A stretch of DNA of 64,000 nucleotides from Corbicula japonica. Its lineage: Eukaryota; Mollusca; Bivalvia; Venerida; Cyrenidae. The notes under the pieces were generated by a model. It had not been told where the DNA came from and ran no database searches. It saw only the letters and a program-made list of their open reading frames with translations. This document shows, piece after piece, positions 34,160 through 47,345 of this stretch (the stretch's first letter is position 1; every line of letters begins with the position of its first letter). A program made the position numbers and the translations under genes. The stretch is from assembly GCA_038501625.1 (NCBI GenBank), contig JAZAYU010000171.1, forward strand, positions 1 to 64,000, given 5' to 3'.

Positions 34160-37100
34160 TATCACTTGTTTTGAAAATGAAGCCATAACTCCCAACGTTA
34201 CAACTTAGAAATTGTTGACGATTTTATTCACTCTTGCGAACTATTTTTGTATTGCGATATAAATAATAGACGTCAGTAAATGTTACCAAATCTTCTTGAC
34301 ACTGCAATGTTCACCAAAGTCTTTTTTATATCACACAATTTTAACAGTGTGCTAAACAAAGCAATCCTTTCATTTTTTCTAAGCTATCATGTTTGTTTGG
34401 TTTTCAAAATGGCAAAAGGCTCTACTTTGGTTTACAATCAAAACTATTTTATGCACGTTATGACGGTTCTGCTTTTCGCTTGAATGTATTGACCCATGTA
34501 TTTTTATATAATTTTACAGATACTGATCCTTGCGAAATATGATTAAATATCTAAATTCTAAATGCAATTTACTTGTTTCATTTTCTCTTTAAAATGGGAG
34601 TAAAACGTTCTCCAAACAATTATTTCCGATTTTACTTTCTATTTGTAAGACATTAACAGTAATATTATATGAGGTTTATACCAGTTACTATAAATGTGAA
34701 GTATAGCTGCCACAAGCGTTTTCATTTAAATACATTTTCATGATATTGTTACATAGTGAAACTTCAATAGAAAGGGAATAAAACACGTGTTATATAGGCA
34801 CATTATTTCTCTCATAACAAATAGAACATTTCGTCATCTTTGTTGACTAGCTATACAGTAATCACTGTTTTTATTCTTGGAGATGCTTATCTTTCGAAAA
34901 AGGGGTATATGTAAGCAGGGATTGACACAGCCAAAAGAAACAGTCAATACTATAAAATAACTCAGTTATTTGAAAGTTCAGATGTGATCCTAGTGGCATT
35001 GATCCCCTGAATGTGGCAAACTGAAAATGGCGTTAGTAAAACTCTCTGTTATTATTGGTTTGATCAAGAATCACATTTAGCTTGTCTAGTGCCACGTGTA
35101 TTAAAGGTACGATTTTATACTTTTTGCAACAGAGGATCGAGGTCACTCGCATCATGTTCTATTTATTGCGTTCACTTTGTATTGTTCACTTTTTATTTTG
35201 TACGCTAATTATATGTTGTTTGTAGATTGTGTTGTTGCATCTTCTAGGAAAGATCACAAAATTCCGTGTTAGAATCTATGCTTAATAATCTCGTCTCTCT
35301 TCAATTAAGGCAAAACATAAAAATACAAAAGCTATGGCTGATGGTGTAACTACTAAATTAAGTCTTAAGGGCGTAAAGTTATTAATTTTCAATTTATAGA
35401 TATTGTTATTTGAACAAGTTCATGCTGCATTTTTTGTATGGGTATTTTGTTTATGGTGAACAACAACTAAACAATATGGGTAACGGTATTTACAGTCCGT
35501 CTGATGTGAAACAATGATTAAAAGCTAAGATGTTTACTGGTTTTCGTCCGTTTGTTTGGGTCGCGAAAAATAGGAACAAGTGATTATTCTCACCTAAAGC
35601 TCATTCAGTAAATTGCTTGCAAATGTATTCATTTATCTAGAGATCGCTGTTCGCTGTTAAAGTCGGCCATTTGTCTAGCAATGGATTTAAACTTGAATGT
35701 CAAATGGTTTTCATTTACTGGAAACACTAGGACAGTACAAATCCGTTGGTCATTATTATTTTTGAAGGTAAATTCCGCTGTTTATTTTGAAACAGAGTTT
35801 ATTTGATTTTCTGCCTTAAAACCCCCGCTGTATTTAAATTTCCGTCGGACTCAATGACAAAATTAGACTTACAATTCCGCTATTTATTAACTATTGAGGG
35901 ACATTAATAATTATTGACATTACAGATCTACTGCATTGAATTGATTCATATATCTGTGAGTGTAAGTACTCTTTGGGGCTTCCGGTTAATAGCTACATAT
36001 AATTATGTTACATTCATCTGTTTATTCGGCATTCATTGAAGTATCATTTTACCATTTGGCATACAAGATGTCAAGACTTTTTGTCACCATCCGTGCGCAA
36101 TATTCAGTATTCAGTATAATTCTAGAGGTTGATTGCCGAAACCAAGACACTTTCTTTCCATAAATAATGCATTATCATACCATCAGAGCAAACATACACC
36201 GTAATCATATAAACTAGTATTATTGCCATTAATAAACGGAATTGATTCTATTTCACAACAGACAACTTAAAGCATATTATTGCCTGTGTTTATCACGCTT
36301 TTGTTTCATTATTCCCATTAAATTGCACGAAGATTATGTTAACTTCAAATACGTAACGGCATTTCAGATCTCAACAGGGTATTCTTGTTAAAATATCGGT
36401 TCATCTTCCAGACTGATTATAAGGCAAGATGTTAGATAAGTCATTTCTGGGATTAATTTGACTACGAGTTCGATGGCCGCGACCGTGTCAAGGCAATCCT
36501 TTATTTCAAATTGAAGATAATTTTATTAAACCATTTACATATTGAAGAATTATAACCAATCTACACTGGTCGCCAATGGCAAAAAGATCTATGGAATAGT
36601 GTTAAGCATTTTAAGGAGTTTATCTTCAGAAAAATATATTAAAGCTTAAATCGGTTAATTTCATTTCGTCTGGCTCTGACATCGTAAGTTACGTCTTCTC
36701 CCTACTTTAAAAGATCGAATGAACTACGAGTAAAGTATAACAATGTGTTCGCCATAAAATGTTCGACGCAAAAAAGAAATCGAACCTAAAATACATTGTA
36801 TTTTCGGACACGCAATATTACGAGATCTAATGACCAAAACATTTGGAAAATGCTGCAATTTCATTGCCTCAAACAATGATTTCAACCATTGCAATTAATT
36901 ATTTCTCTTTTAAATGCTATCAAATATTGTCACACGTAACCGTATGATGTGGACGTTTTCGTTTCAACAACGGAAGGCCGTTTTAACATTTCAAATTATT
37001 ATTGTATTCCGTCGATTTTTGTGATAAGCGGCTTTTCTGTAATTATAATATTTTATTTTTTTAAGACTGTGTTTTCCGTTGAATTTTTGTATTGATATTT
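34160..37100. other. Unit A sequence without features
   Basis: Collinear with 54725-55170 and 57190-58250 of unit B. No coding or RNA gene recognised. Confidence 0.4.
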
Positions 37101-37104
37101 AGAT

Positions 37105-38905
37105 ACAGACGTAAACTATCTATACGCCTTTCCAATAATTCGATTAATTTTTTGGTTACCTCCCCTGTCCAGTCACGTGACTGCTCTACGGGAAAAAATA
37201 TTGTTCTCTTTATTAACGTAGTAGGGAATGTGTATCTACAACTTTCTTTTTTATCATTAAATTCTTTTTTGAAAAATATATTTTCTCATTGAATAAGTAA
37301 TAATACATCAGCGTCATGATATTTTTGATAATAATTTATAAAACAATCAAGTTTCTTCGACTGAAAGTGTCATTATTCCTCGCGTTAAACACTAAACAAC
37401 TTGAACTAACAAGCAGTGTGTTCTCCACGACTAAATTAAGTCTCGTTTCCGGATTAGCCTGTCCAATCAACTAGTGACATCATGCTATTAACATGTCGGC
37501 GGCGATTGACTTTGAAGGCGGCATGCCATAAAAATGTCAAATTGTCGAGCACAAGGGGTCACCTGTCAATTACTCTAAGAGGCAGATATCATTGACCAAT
37601 AGAGATCGTGTAATTAAAATTTGCTAGGTATCTACACCTCCCGAATATTAAGCATATCAGAGTCCTTTTATTACTAGATGTGTCAGCAAATGTATTTGAT
37701 TTAGCAATTATATGGATTCTTAATCCACATTACGACACGTTATAGAAACAAAAGTCGTCAATATGAAACAAATGTTGGCAAAACATTTTATATATGTTTA
37801 ATTAAGCGTTTGGGCTTTGACGCCAAAATTACCATCTGTCAAACCTAAGTAATCTTAATTGGATATGCAAACATATTGTAGTATAAATATTCCCATCTTT
37901 ATTGGAAGCCGGCATCTGAATCCTTGAATTTTATTCTACAAAATATACTTCTACAACAAACAATAACATCACCGATCCTTTTTCATTTCAAGACAGAATC
38001 AATCATTTTTGGTGTGAAATATTCGTAACATTAAAAAAAATCAAATTATTTATTCGTTGAACATAAACGCCATCAATAATTATTATACAGACAATTCTGT
38101 TATTCAAATGTGTAAGTATCAACAAATTTAGATTGTAATTTTAAATGTCTACAGATCATGTAACCAGATGTTGAATTGAAATATCATTGTTTTAGTTGCA
38201 AGCCAGATACACTTCCATAGAATTACAAAATAATTATATTCTTAACCCATTTTTCTTTTGAACCTCTCAGAATATTGTAAATTATGTACATTCTCCATTT
38301 TAGACTACACAACTATATGGATGTAAAATAACACTAATAAGGATGTAAACAATTATCAGCATTTACCATTATGTTAACGTTGATCAAATGCAATGTTTGT
38401 TTTTGTTATAGACATTTTGTATGACGGGATGCTTTGATGCATAAATCTGAAATAGAGTTCTGTTCTGTTCTGTTCATTTCACGATTTCCGGATTATAGCG
38501 CATTACCAGTCCTAGCAATTTGCAACTTTTTCAGCAGAAAAGAGAATAAGATGAAAATGTTGTACAGAAATTCGTAAAAAATGCTTATGTTTGTCCAACT
38601 TGCATTTCATAGTGTGTACTATCAACAAGAATGGTACATGTTCTTAAAACATAAAAAAATCTAAATATCTAACAAATAGTGAAAATAAAAAAGTCTGGCT
38701 TGAATAACAGACCTGCAACAAATTTTTACCACCGGCGACGAACGCAGACCTGCGATATAGTGGATAATGTTAGTTATTTTGTGCTTAAGCCATAGTCCGA
38801 TCGTTCAGCATTCACGCAGAGCCTCGTTTTGGATTGATTTCCTATCACGGGAAGTAACTCGTACAGGACTGCGAAACTGTTTATTGGACAGGCGTATAAA
38901 CGAGT
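37105..38905. mobile_element. Possible 1.8-kb insertion with imperfect inverted ends
   Basis: The left end carries tatacgcctttccaataa and gttacctcccctg. The right end carries the reverse complements ttattggacaggcgtata and cacgggaagtaac, in mirrored order. The enclosed stretch corresponds to sequence missing from unit B between about 58260 and 58545. The interior (about 37440-37740) is less AT-rich than its flanks and unexplained. Boundaries and target duplication were not resolved. Confidence 0.4.
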
Positions 38906-39289
38906 AATTTAATAACACCTTGTATTTGGAGAAATAAGGAGGGAGTTTGGAAAATAGTATTATTTGGTGATTCAATCTTATTTTTAAACTACAGCTATTT
39001 TTATCATTGAACATTTTCTGTTCCTGATAATTGATCCAAGATTCAAATTAAATAAAAGATATTTAGAAATAATTCCGCTCAAACAAAAATAAAAATACCC
39101 AATTTACTCCAACTCAGTGCGTAATCTTCTTCTAAGAGTGATAATGTCACTTGAATAATCTCTATGATTAACCGAATATCTCCATTGACATTTTCATCGA
39201 AGTTCATAATTTTCTTACCAAGAAACTTCAGGTAAATAAGTTATTATGATAATCGCAAGTTTTTTTTAATCTATATCTAAGTCTAGAAC

Positions 39290-39350
39290 CGCGAGTTGGC
39301 TATGGGTACTAAGGTACACCAACCTCCCTCACACTTACAGCACAAGTTAG
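39290..39350 (-). repeat. Family A repeat, short remnant
   Basis: Plus strand reads agtctagaac, aaggtacaccaacctccctc, acacttac. A matching remnant is at 58890-58950 in unit B, so it predates the segmental duplication. Confidence 0.5.
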
Positions 39351-39363
39351 TTTGTCTTATTGA

Positions 39364-39367
<4 letters not shown>

Positions 39368-39436
<69 letters not shown>
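39368..39436. repeat. (GA)n microsatellite, 69 bp
   Basis: Pure ga dinucleotide run. Absent at the unit B equivalent. The serine-leucine frame across it on the minus strand is not a gene. Confidence 0.98.
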
Positions 39437-39443
<7 letters not shown>

Positions 39444-40069
39444 AGTATATAAAGTAGAGAAATCATAAGAGGACAAACCGGATGTCTGAAAATTATTTGA
39501 TTTAAGCTTCTTTAAAAAGTCATTTGAATTTTTTATAGGCCAGAATAATTTTTTGTCCATGTTTTTTGTGTTACAGGTAAAACCATACAAACACATTGAA
39601 AAGTAGCATCATTCAGGTCCCGGGAAAGAGGTCAACGAAACAATAATCTTGAATTTATAGATTTATAAATAGCTTGTACCATAATAAGGAACAATTCTAC
39701 CTGATTAATAAAACAGATCAGTCCGTCGGGCCCGTGCTATGCTTTACTACTCTTTACCAAGCCTTTACATTTTTCTGAAGAATATTTGTTGTTGATGAAG
39801 AGAAATAGAAATGCCACCAACATATGCTTTGTCGGTAACATTGTCCATTGCTGAAATAATGCTTTACCCGAAAGCCTCATTACATTATTCACTTTCCAAT
39901 GGATATGCCTTAGAGAAATGAAACCATTCTATTTCGTGAACCTACTTTGCAAGGAAAGCACTATCAGTGCAAAAATAATTAACAGACTTAAATCATTCGT
40001 TTTAGAAGCTAACGCAATAACATTCACAGTTGGAAAGCCTACATTATTAATCAGCAACGACGGGAACAC

Positions 40070-40200
40070 TTTTTAATATAATATAATATAGTATATTTTA
40101 ATATAATATAATATAATATAATATAATACGAGAATATGTTATCATATCATATCATATAACATATTTTAGTTAAATAAAATATAATATAGTTAGAGATAAT
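40070..40200. repeat. AT-rich (TATAA)n-type satellite
   Basis: Repeats of ataat/tataa, interrupted by atcat units at about 40141-40160. Unit B (59485 onward) has no such run at the same point. Confidence 0.9.
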
Positions 40201-40389
40201 ATAATTGCTTAGTTTCATATAATATTACTACTAAAATAGAGTTGCAAATTTGTGCTCTTGCTTTATTAACCCGCGCAATTTGCAATAAGTGATAACTCGA
40301 TTTATATTGAACCATCATAAACAGTCATAGACAAAGTTGAGAAGCGTGAAAAGAACATAAAAAGTCAAATTTAATTCATCAACGTTATT

Positions 40390-40975
40390 TTTAAAACCCA
40401 TCTGTAAATTCAGAGAAAGGATATCAACATGATATTCTGCAGCGCTCTGCATGCTTGTTGATCACTTTGCTAACCTCTTTGTTTGCAATCTGTATTGAGG
40501 TTTCTTGCCAAATCCTGTATAAGAACGAAGATGCTAAATCTGTTTCTTCTATTTTTGCCATAGTGTGTTTGCCGATTTGTCTCCGTGTGCTCTGCTCACA
40601 GTAAGTTTATCTAAGTTCCTACCTTTTTTTGCTTGTCAAAGCCAAAAGCTTTAACGTTAAATAGATGTGTGTGTTTTTGCATACAAATTATCGAGCTTAT
40701 AGGTTGTTTTAAGGCTGTACACCAAGATAACTTGTACTTGTTTGATGGCGCACCCTAAAATCTTTTTAAACCATGAGTGGCAAATTAGTTTACTGCCGAT
40801 CGTTCGAAAGCGGTAACCGCTATTGTTCTCTTTTTCGTTAATTGTTTGTATTGAAATCGATATTTTTAATACAACGTTACGTCATGTATTTTTTCCGCTC
40901 TGCCTTTTTTGTTGGTTCGGGAGGTTTTATTTTTTTAGGTGTGACAATACCTAAACATGGATGTCCCGCATTTTT
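40390..40975 (+). pseudogene. Penelope-like relic, old and degraded, with family A tail
   Basis: Starts with a ggatatcaacatgatattct segment (KGYQHDIL-type) and gcgctctgcatgc, then the ctaacctctttg stretch, followed by diverged family A: gtgtgtttttgcatac, ttgtacttgtttga, ggcgcaccctaaaatc, ttcgttaattgtttgt. More diverged than the copies at 29 and 61 kb. Absent from unit B. Confidence 0.6.
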
Positions 40976-40999
40976 TTAAATGAACACGTTTGTTAGTCT

Positions 41000-42570
41000 T
41001 CTGATTGTGTCAAAGGAAATCAACAGAAGTAAGAGACAATGAAAGACTTTCTCCCATTAATTTCTCTTCGTTACTTTTAATAACTTAATTTAGCCAACAA
41101 AAATTCAAATTTTTTAAGAATTTAATGATTTCCGAACAATTAAAACAAACTTGAGAAATATACTGACGATAATGTCAGCAGTTTTATCATTTCTTAAAAA
41201 GGAAACAATCAGACGAAAATAGCGCAGAATATATCTTTAACAAGAAAGAAGATTAAGTGATGAATGCCAGAGGCCATGTACTTAGGTCGTCAAATAAAAT
41301 CAGATACACTGATGGCCTTTATTGGAAATCAATATCTGTCCTGTCTATAAGGACGTCATTGTTTCGTTAATCATTGGTAGATTTTTTAGTTTTTATTTTG
41401 ATTTACAAAGTGACATGCTATGACTGTTCCTGACCTCCGATTTTCGTCACACTTTTTTAAAATTTTTATAATAAATGTTGAGTACTAAAGTACATTGTTT
41501 TTGGTATTGACACTGAATATTATTTTCAATTGTAACATTACAGATACACGCTAATCTACTTTAAAAATACTTTCTAAATACATTCCTTATATTTGATGAT
41601 CAAGACTAACATTTTGAATGTATAAAACCATTTTTGCTATTACGTTTACATGTCCTGATTTTGCTAAACAGATCGGATATTTGTCCCCAACAGAAGGATG
41701 TCGGCTTAAAAATGTAACATTATGTTCATATAAGTTTGTTTTTTAGCTAAACGACTCTTCTTTAAATGCAAGGTAATGCAAAGAACAATATGGTGGTCAA
41801 AACCATAATAACATTATACTGAATTTAATAAATACTTCCATATCGAATGTTTTGTCAAACTATTCCTAAATTAAACATCAACGAGGTAGCAGCGAACGTT
41901 TGCACGTTTCATGTTTATGTTTACATTTCAGTATATACGAGTATATTGTAAGGAGATTTAGTCGATTCTATTTTAGGTTATAATGATTGACAAAACAAGT
42001 TTTAAGGGCGTATTTAATTGGGTCTAATGATCAAAAGCCGCTTTATTACTTTCACGGCATGTTGTTATTGGTCTTATAAGGACTCCCAGACCTTTACCAG
42101 TAATTGCAGCGCTCCTTTCTGATAACTTGTTTCATCGCTTTTTCATTTATGTATGTTTTTTTCATTCTAGCCATAATCGTTAGGTTTCGTCATTACTCGA
42201 CAACTGTAATTTTTGTGGAAACATCGCCTTTTTCCATTTCCAAAAAAAGAGACAAATAATATGATTTAAAACAAAGATTTTGTTCCTGTATCATTTCTGC
42301 ATTTTATAGAATGAATAAGTGGTAACTAAACACTGATATGTGACATACTTGTGCCTAATATGTACCTTGTGACACTGTGCCTTATTTATTCTAATGACAA
42401 TACTAACTTGAATATGTAAATATAGATAAATATTATTTTCTAGGAATAAAGTAAATGACAACATTTATCTTATATGTTGTCAAAATTTCATTTTGTTTAG
42501 TTCCATTCACTGTTATCTCGTTTTAAGCATTTTTTTATAATTTAATTTATTGTTTATAAGCATATTTTAC
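41000..42570. other. Unit A sequence without features
   Basis: Collinear with 59640-60900 and 62420-62575 of unit B. No coding or RNA gene recognised. Confidence 0.4.
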
Positions 42571-42574
42571 GCCG

Positions 42575-42800
42575 CTGAACAAGAAGTGGTATACATTTTA
42601 AAGAAAAAAAGCATTTAAGGTTTCATGTTTACCGTCAGATGCACACAACCATGTGGTATTATAGTAATTGGTGCTAGGTAACTGGGCAATATCATGCCAT
42701 TTTTATGAACAAGCTCAATCAAACCGAGCCTGTAATTTTTTGGGTTTTTTTTGAGTTTGGTTGCCTTCAAAGTTCCTGTTTTGTCTACTTCATCGATCTT
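42575..42800 (-). repeat. Family B repeat, decayed
   Basis: Minus strand: aactttgaaggcaacc, caggctcggtttgattga, cttgttcat, ggcatgatattgccc, then acatgaaacctt. Its counterpart at 62640-62820 shows it was present before the segmental duplication. Confidence 0.7.
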
Positions 42801-43077
42801 ATAAATGCAATCAATAACAGCATTATTAGAAAATAAGAAGAAACGCATATTGAAATGATTTAACGAGAGAAACTCAATACAGGTGCGCGTATATTATATA
42901 AAACAATGCACAGATATCTGGAAACGCAAAATCAGACTTTGAACAGCCATTCCACAGAAAAATGAACCAACCGTGGGATGATATTGAAATTACACACTCA
43001 AAATTAATAAACTTTCCAGAGACCTCACCGCCATTAAATCTCATATAAGACTAACATCTTGTTGTGTTATATCTTTA

Positions 43078-43377
43078 ATTGATAGTGTCTCTATCTGGGA
43101 GCGAACCCGCACCATCACGGCGACAGCGCCCTGCAATTCCTGCGACGCAACCAACTGAGCTAACCGAGACAACCCCCAAAATGGTTGATCGGATAGCCCT
43201 GATATACCTAACAATCACTGCATGACATCGGTAACGGGTTAACTGACTGATAACAGTACTGACTAAATGTACGGGGAGACATTTTACGGCCGCCACACTG
43301 CACAAATAGCGCTACTGTGAATTTCAAATGATAGTGTCTCTAGCTGGGAGTGAAACCGCACCATCACGGCATTTAAA
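43078..43377 (-). repeat. tRNA-derived SINE or tRNA pseudogene dimer, private to unit A
   Basis: The minus strand of 43086-43172 has an A box TTAGCTCAGTTGGTTGCG, B box GGGTTCGCTCCC and pairing outer ends TGTCTC/GAGACA, about 87 bases with room for a long variable arm. A second partial copy of the same end (gatagtgtctct, tgggag, ccgcaccatcacggc) lies at 43325-43372 as a direct repeat. Unit B near 63105 lacks the whole block. Confidence 0.65.
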
Positions 43378-45924
43378 CGAGTATATTTCTGAAGCTTCCC
43401 TTCCGAAACAATTAAAACAGAGAGCAGAACGTCTTTTTGTCTCTTTACATTCGCGTTCCCTGTGTATTGCTAATAATTACAGAAAATAATCGCTTTTATG
43501 GCTTGAATGCGATATAATAGATGGCAAATGCGCATTCTAGACAACCCATTATAATATGCAACTTAACCATTACTCGAATAACATTTTAACTTGAAATTTA
43601 GTTGAAAATACTACCCCTATAACTCAAACTCGTCATGTTTATTATTAAACAGATTACTAATAAACGCGCATAACATAAGAGAATGTTAAGCGATATTTCT
43701 TGTGCCACATTTATTGCTCTTATATTGATTATACCGCACTCAATAAATAAAATATATGTACATGTACCATTCAAAACAACTCATTATAATATGGCATAAT
43801 TATGTAATGATAACCACGAACTATACTATGAGGAGCTAATTTAGGTATTTTTCAACATGTAACGAAACTGAACTTGGATAGGAAAAACATAGCATTAATA
43901 AAACCGAAGTGCGTATTTAGAAACCAGTTTATCGTATTATAGTGTAGTATATATAACGGTCGGTTGTCCAATAACAGCTGTTTAATAAAAGCTATGTTTA
44001 AAAGAGCTTAGTTATTCTCTCATAAACAATAAACCCATAACGCCAATAATAATAGTATCTCTGCTGTTCGTTTATTCTTAGAATTGGGTGACTGTAGTTA
44101 CTTACATCCGACACGGACGACCGAAACGGTTTTTTTTATTTAACGTTTCTGTTTTGATTTATCGAACTGAACGTTCTGAGATTGGTCTCCATAATCGGTG
44201 GTAAGTAAATTAAATATACTGAAAGACATTAAAAACGCATCATTCATTTTTTTTCAGGTATTTCCTTAAAGTGGTCAGTACAATGAAGATCACCCGTTTA
44301 TGTAATATTTTTATCAACAATCTGCACGCTACATATTATCCACACTGGATGAATTTTTTCTAAATGTTGAGCTGTTGTACAAGAACGTCGAATGGTCTAT
44401 TCTTAGCAACAATAGTGGCATACATTAAGGCGATCTGTAGAATCATGCATTTAAAATTTCCATCATTCATTTCTGAAATGAACAACAAATAAACGCAGAC
44501 TAAAAAAGGCATATACAATAAGAGTTTGTGAAATTGCAAGTTACGAATATTACCTTCTGTATTGTCAAACTGCTTTCATTTAAGTAAATCTCGTCTGATT
44601 CATGGTTTTAACATGAGACGTTCAAAACCATTGCCAAATATTGATGTAGGGTGTGTATATCTTTTTCTGTTAAATGCACTTTACTAGCAGATAAGATTAG
44701 TGATGTCCTGTTTGTCCATTAGGTGAAATTCTCTTGACAAATCGTTTCCAATTTAAAAAAAAATCAAGCATAACTATGGTCTTTGACAGCTTAATGGCAT
44801 GGATCTGAGAGATAAATTGACCTAAGTAACGAAAATAATGTTATTGAGAAAACCTACTAAATTAAATAAACTGTAAATTTGCAGAATTCAAGGAGAATGC
44901 AAATGGAAATTTATGTTTCTATTCTCATACTGCCGAGTGCCGGTTGAACGAGACTCTTACTCATCACAAGTAAACAGTAAATCTCTATTTTAATGTCGTT
45001 CTTTTTGATTACCTGAATTTATTGCTATGCCTGTTTTTACTATTCCATGGCGATTTATTATGAAAGGTATGCCCTTTGTAAAATATTATTTATTGACAAG
45101 TAATATAAAACAATCTTCATCATTTCAATGTTAATGTCAATGAAAATTGTACTTTTTAATTAAGTACCTCCTTTATTCATCCAGAATTTACATACGAGTT
45201 CTGAGCAGTCAACAAGCAATTAATAAGCTAGATCCTTAATAAATATTTGCTTATGGAAACTTCAAAATTTAAACAACATACAGAAAATATGTAGAAAAGA
45301 ATCTTGCTTGAACATAATTATAAGCATTTATAGTATTTTACCTAATTATGAAGCCCGTTAAATTCCCTGAGCAAAACTCATTAGTACCATTGCCTTGATG
45401 ATCGTGGATATCTCTTTTTAACCTATGAGCTTCTAAAACCTGTGCACTTTAAAAGGTGGTTAGTTATTTGCAAATATTTACACTTCAACTTCATTCTCTA
45501 CGATGAAGTCTTATTCACTTAACGAATCATAATATCTGATGGTAACCAGTGGGAAGTATTACTTTAAAGGGCGTGATTCAACTGGAAATGTTCACAGTTT
45601 ATTGGACGATGCACAATGTTTTTACGTGTGACGTCACAACAAAATGAATTATGTTTTACGATTTGCTGATGTACTTTTAACGTTTCTAAAAATAAGCGGA
45701 AGATTTTTATATTAATTTTATTGTTATATTTTGTTTTAAACTGTAAAATCGGCGAAAAACTTTAGTATTTTGTCTGGGTATTTTCTATTAAAAATAAAGA
45801 GCTCAGAAAATGCAAAAACGTGATTCCGCTAGGAAATTGTCACATCGTCAGCTTACAGATAAGTCTGGGTAACAAAATTTAGAGAATAGGATAAGCTTAA
45901 CTTTGTATTTGGTTTAAGCAATAC

Positions 45925-46170
45925 TTTAAGTGTGAGGTTGGTGCACCCAAGAACCCGGTTAAGATCCACAGTTGCAAACTTTCACACTTGACATTCCAAT
46001 TCGGTAACCCCAATGGTTCTTTTGTTCGTTAATTGTTTCTGGCGTATAATTTAAAATTAATTCTCTGATAAGTGTATGCTCTCTTCCTTTCTTCTTTTTG
46101 ACTGCGTGGGGAGCTCTTGTTTTTCTGGTTAAGGCAATTCCCAATATGCAGGATTCCTCATTTTTGTATA
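45925..46170 (+). repeat. Family A repeat, private to unit B
   Basis: tgtgaggttggtgcacccaa, gaacccggtt, aaccccaatggttct, gcgtggggagctcttgtttt, atatgcaggattcctca. The equivalent point in unit A (about 24960) is uninterrupted. Confidence 0.85.
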
Positions 46171-47119
46171 ATCATAACTGATATGTGCTTTCTTTTTAAC
46201 AGAAGTTAAATTTAAAAAAAGCAATAAACAGAAAGCGTTATTCACTTTGGAGAGAAAAGATACAAACCCCTTGATTATTTCCTGATACATTTGTATGCCT
46301 AGTTCTCTTGTTTTCTATAACAAATCAAATTAAGATTTTCCTGCAATATCTTACTTGAAGTCATATGCACAAAACTTTCAAAAACACTTTTACTGCTGCA
46401 TTCTTCATTTCAATTATTTTCAAATAATTACTTTGCCCATAAAAAGCAAAACTCAATCCAGAAACAGTTGGCAGACTTGCATTGCAAAATACGTTCTGTG
46501 ATTGATTTGATGAATACCAGAAGGAATCCTTACCTGATTTGTTTTTTATAAAAAGAAATAAATAATCGTTTTAACAGTCAGTCCCATGAACCTGAAATGC
46601 GTAGGAACCCTTCAAGCTAGATACAATTTAATGGATTTATACCAAGTCTGTCTCAGAGACTATCCCCTGATTGCTGTCAGCTACCACTTGTTCACTGACC
46701 ACAGTCTATTTTGAAACGTTCTTTAATGCTAATTGAATAAAAGGAATGCTTCTTAAAGTAACATGTCGTTCCGGTCGGTTCTATTTAAACAGCCAAAATA
46801 TTTGCAGCTTTATGCCCAACCATCTATTGTGACTAAAACATTTTGAATCGTTTATTTTCGCAACATCAAGATAAACATTCTAAGTGTAACGTCTCAAAAC
46901 TCGTCAACATCCCATTAGTGTATTCAATTAGATAATAGTACGATAAAAATAGCAAAAGATTTTCCACTTAAAGATTTAACGAAATCAGCCACCTACATTG
47001 TAGATCCCAATAGGCATCAACTACAATTATCGTACACAAGCAGACGCAGATGTGCTAAATTAATATAGCTGCCGGAAACACATAATTCAAATTGGCATTG
47101 CGCTTCTATACAGGAAGCC

Positions 47120-47345
47120 ATAAGGGTCGTCTGCAATCATCGTTGCACGTTAATCGATGAAAAAGAAAATTATCAAAATCTTTGTATTAGCAACATGCCG
47201 TCCAATGAAATTTTACACTTATAAATGTTATTTATGTATTATTATTTTGCATAGGTTAAGATTCGTTAGACATATTAGAACAGTGAAGAAAATCAAACTA
47301 GATTTTAACATTCCCAAATATTCAATTTACATTTATTTACAAAAA
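47120..47345. repeat. Fragment of foldback family C
   Basis: Shares, in order with the 53680-54340 copy, gaaaaagaaaattatcaaaa, atgcc-tccaatgaaat, aaatgttattta, ttttgcata and gttagacatattagaacagt followed by gaagaaaat. The inverted partner arm was not found adjacent. Confidence 0.5.

Larger units (their letters stand above)
20600..43960. repeat. Tandem segmental duplication, unit A (about 23 kb)
   Basis: Collinear with 43965-64000. Matching landmarks include 20855-21240 with 44370-44755; 24740-24960 with 45695-45925; 25855-25995 with 46912-47060; 27160-27370 with 47628-47830; 28930-29150 with 51600-51800; 31590-32210 with 52350-52960; 34660-34795 with 55015-55170; 36030-36490 with 57735-58210; 39810-40065 with 59265-59485; 42480-43080 with 62575-63110; 43490-43560 with 63300-63370. 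Between them are insertions private to one unit. No protein-coding frame is conserved between the units, so the segment appears non-coding. Confidence 0.92.

Noticed and set aside
39357..39596. 79-codon minus-strand frame with a long leucine-serine run
   Set aside because: The run is the translation of the (GA)n microsatellite.
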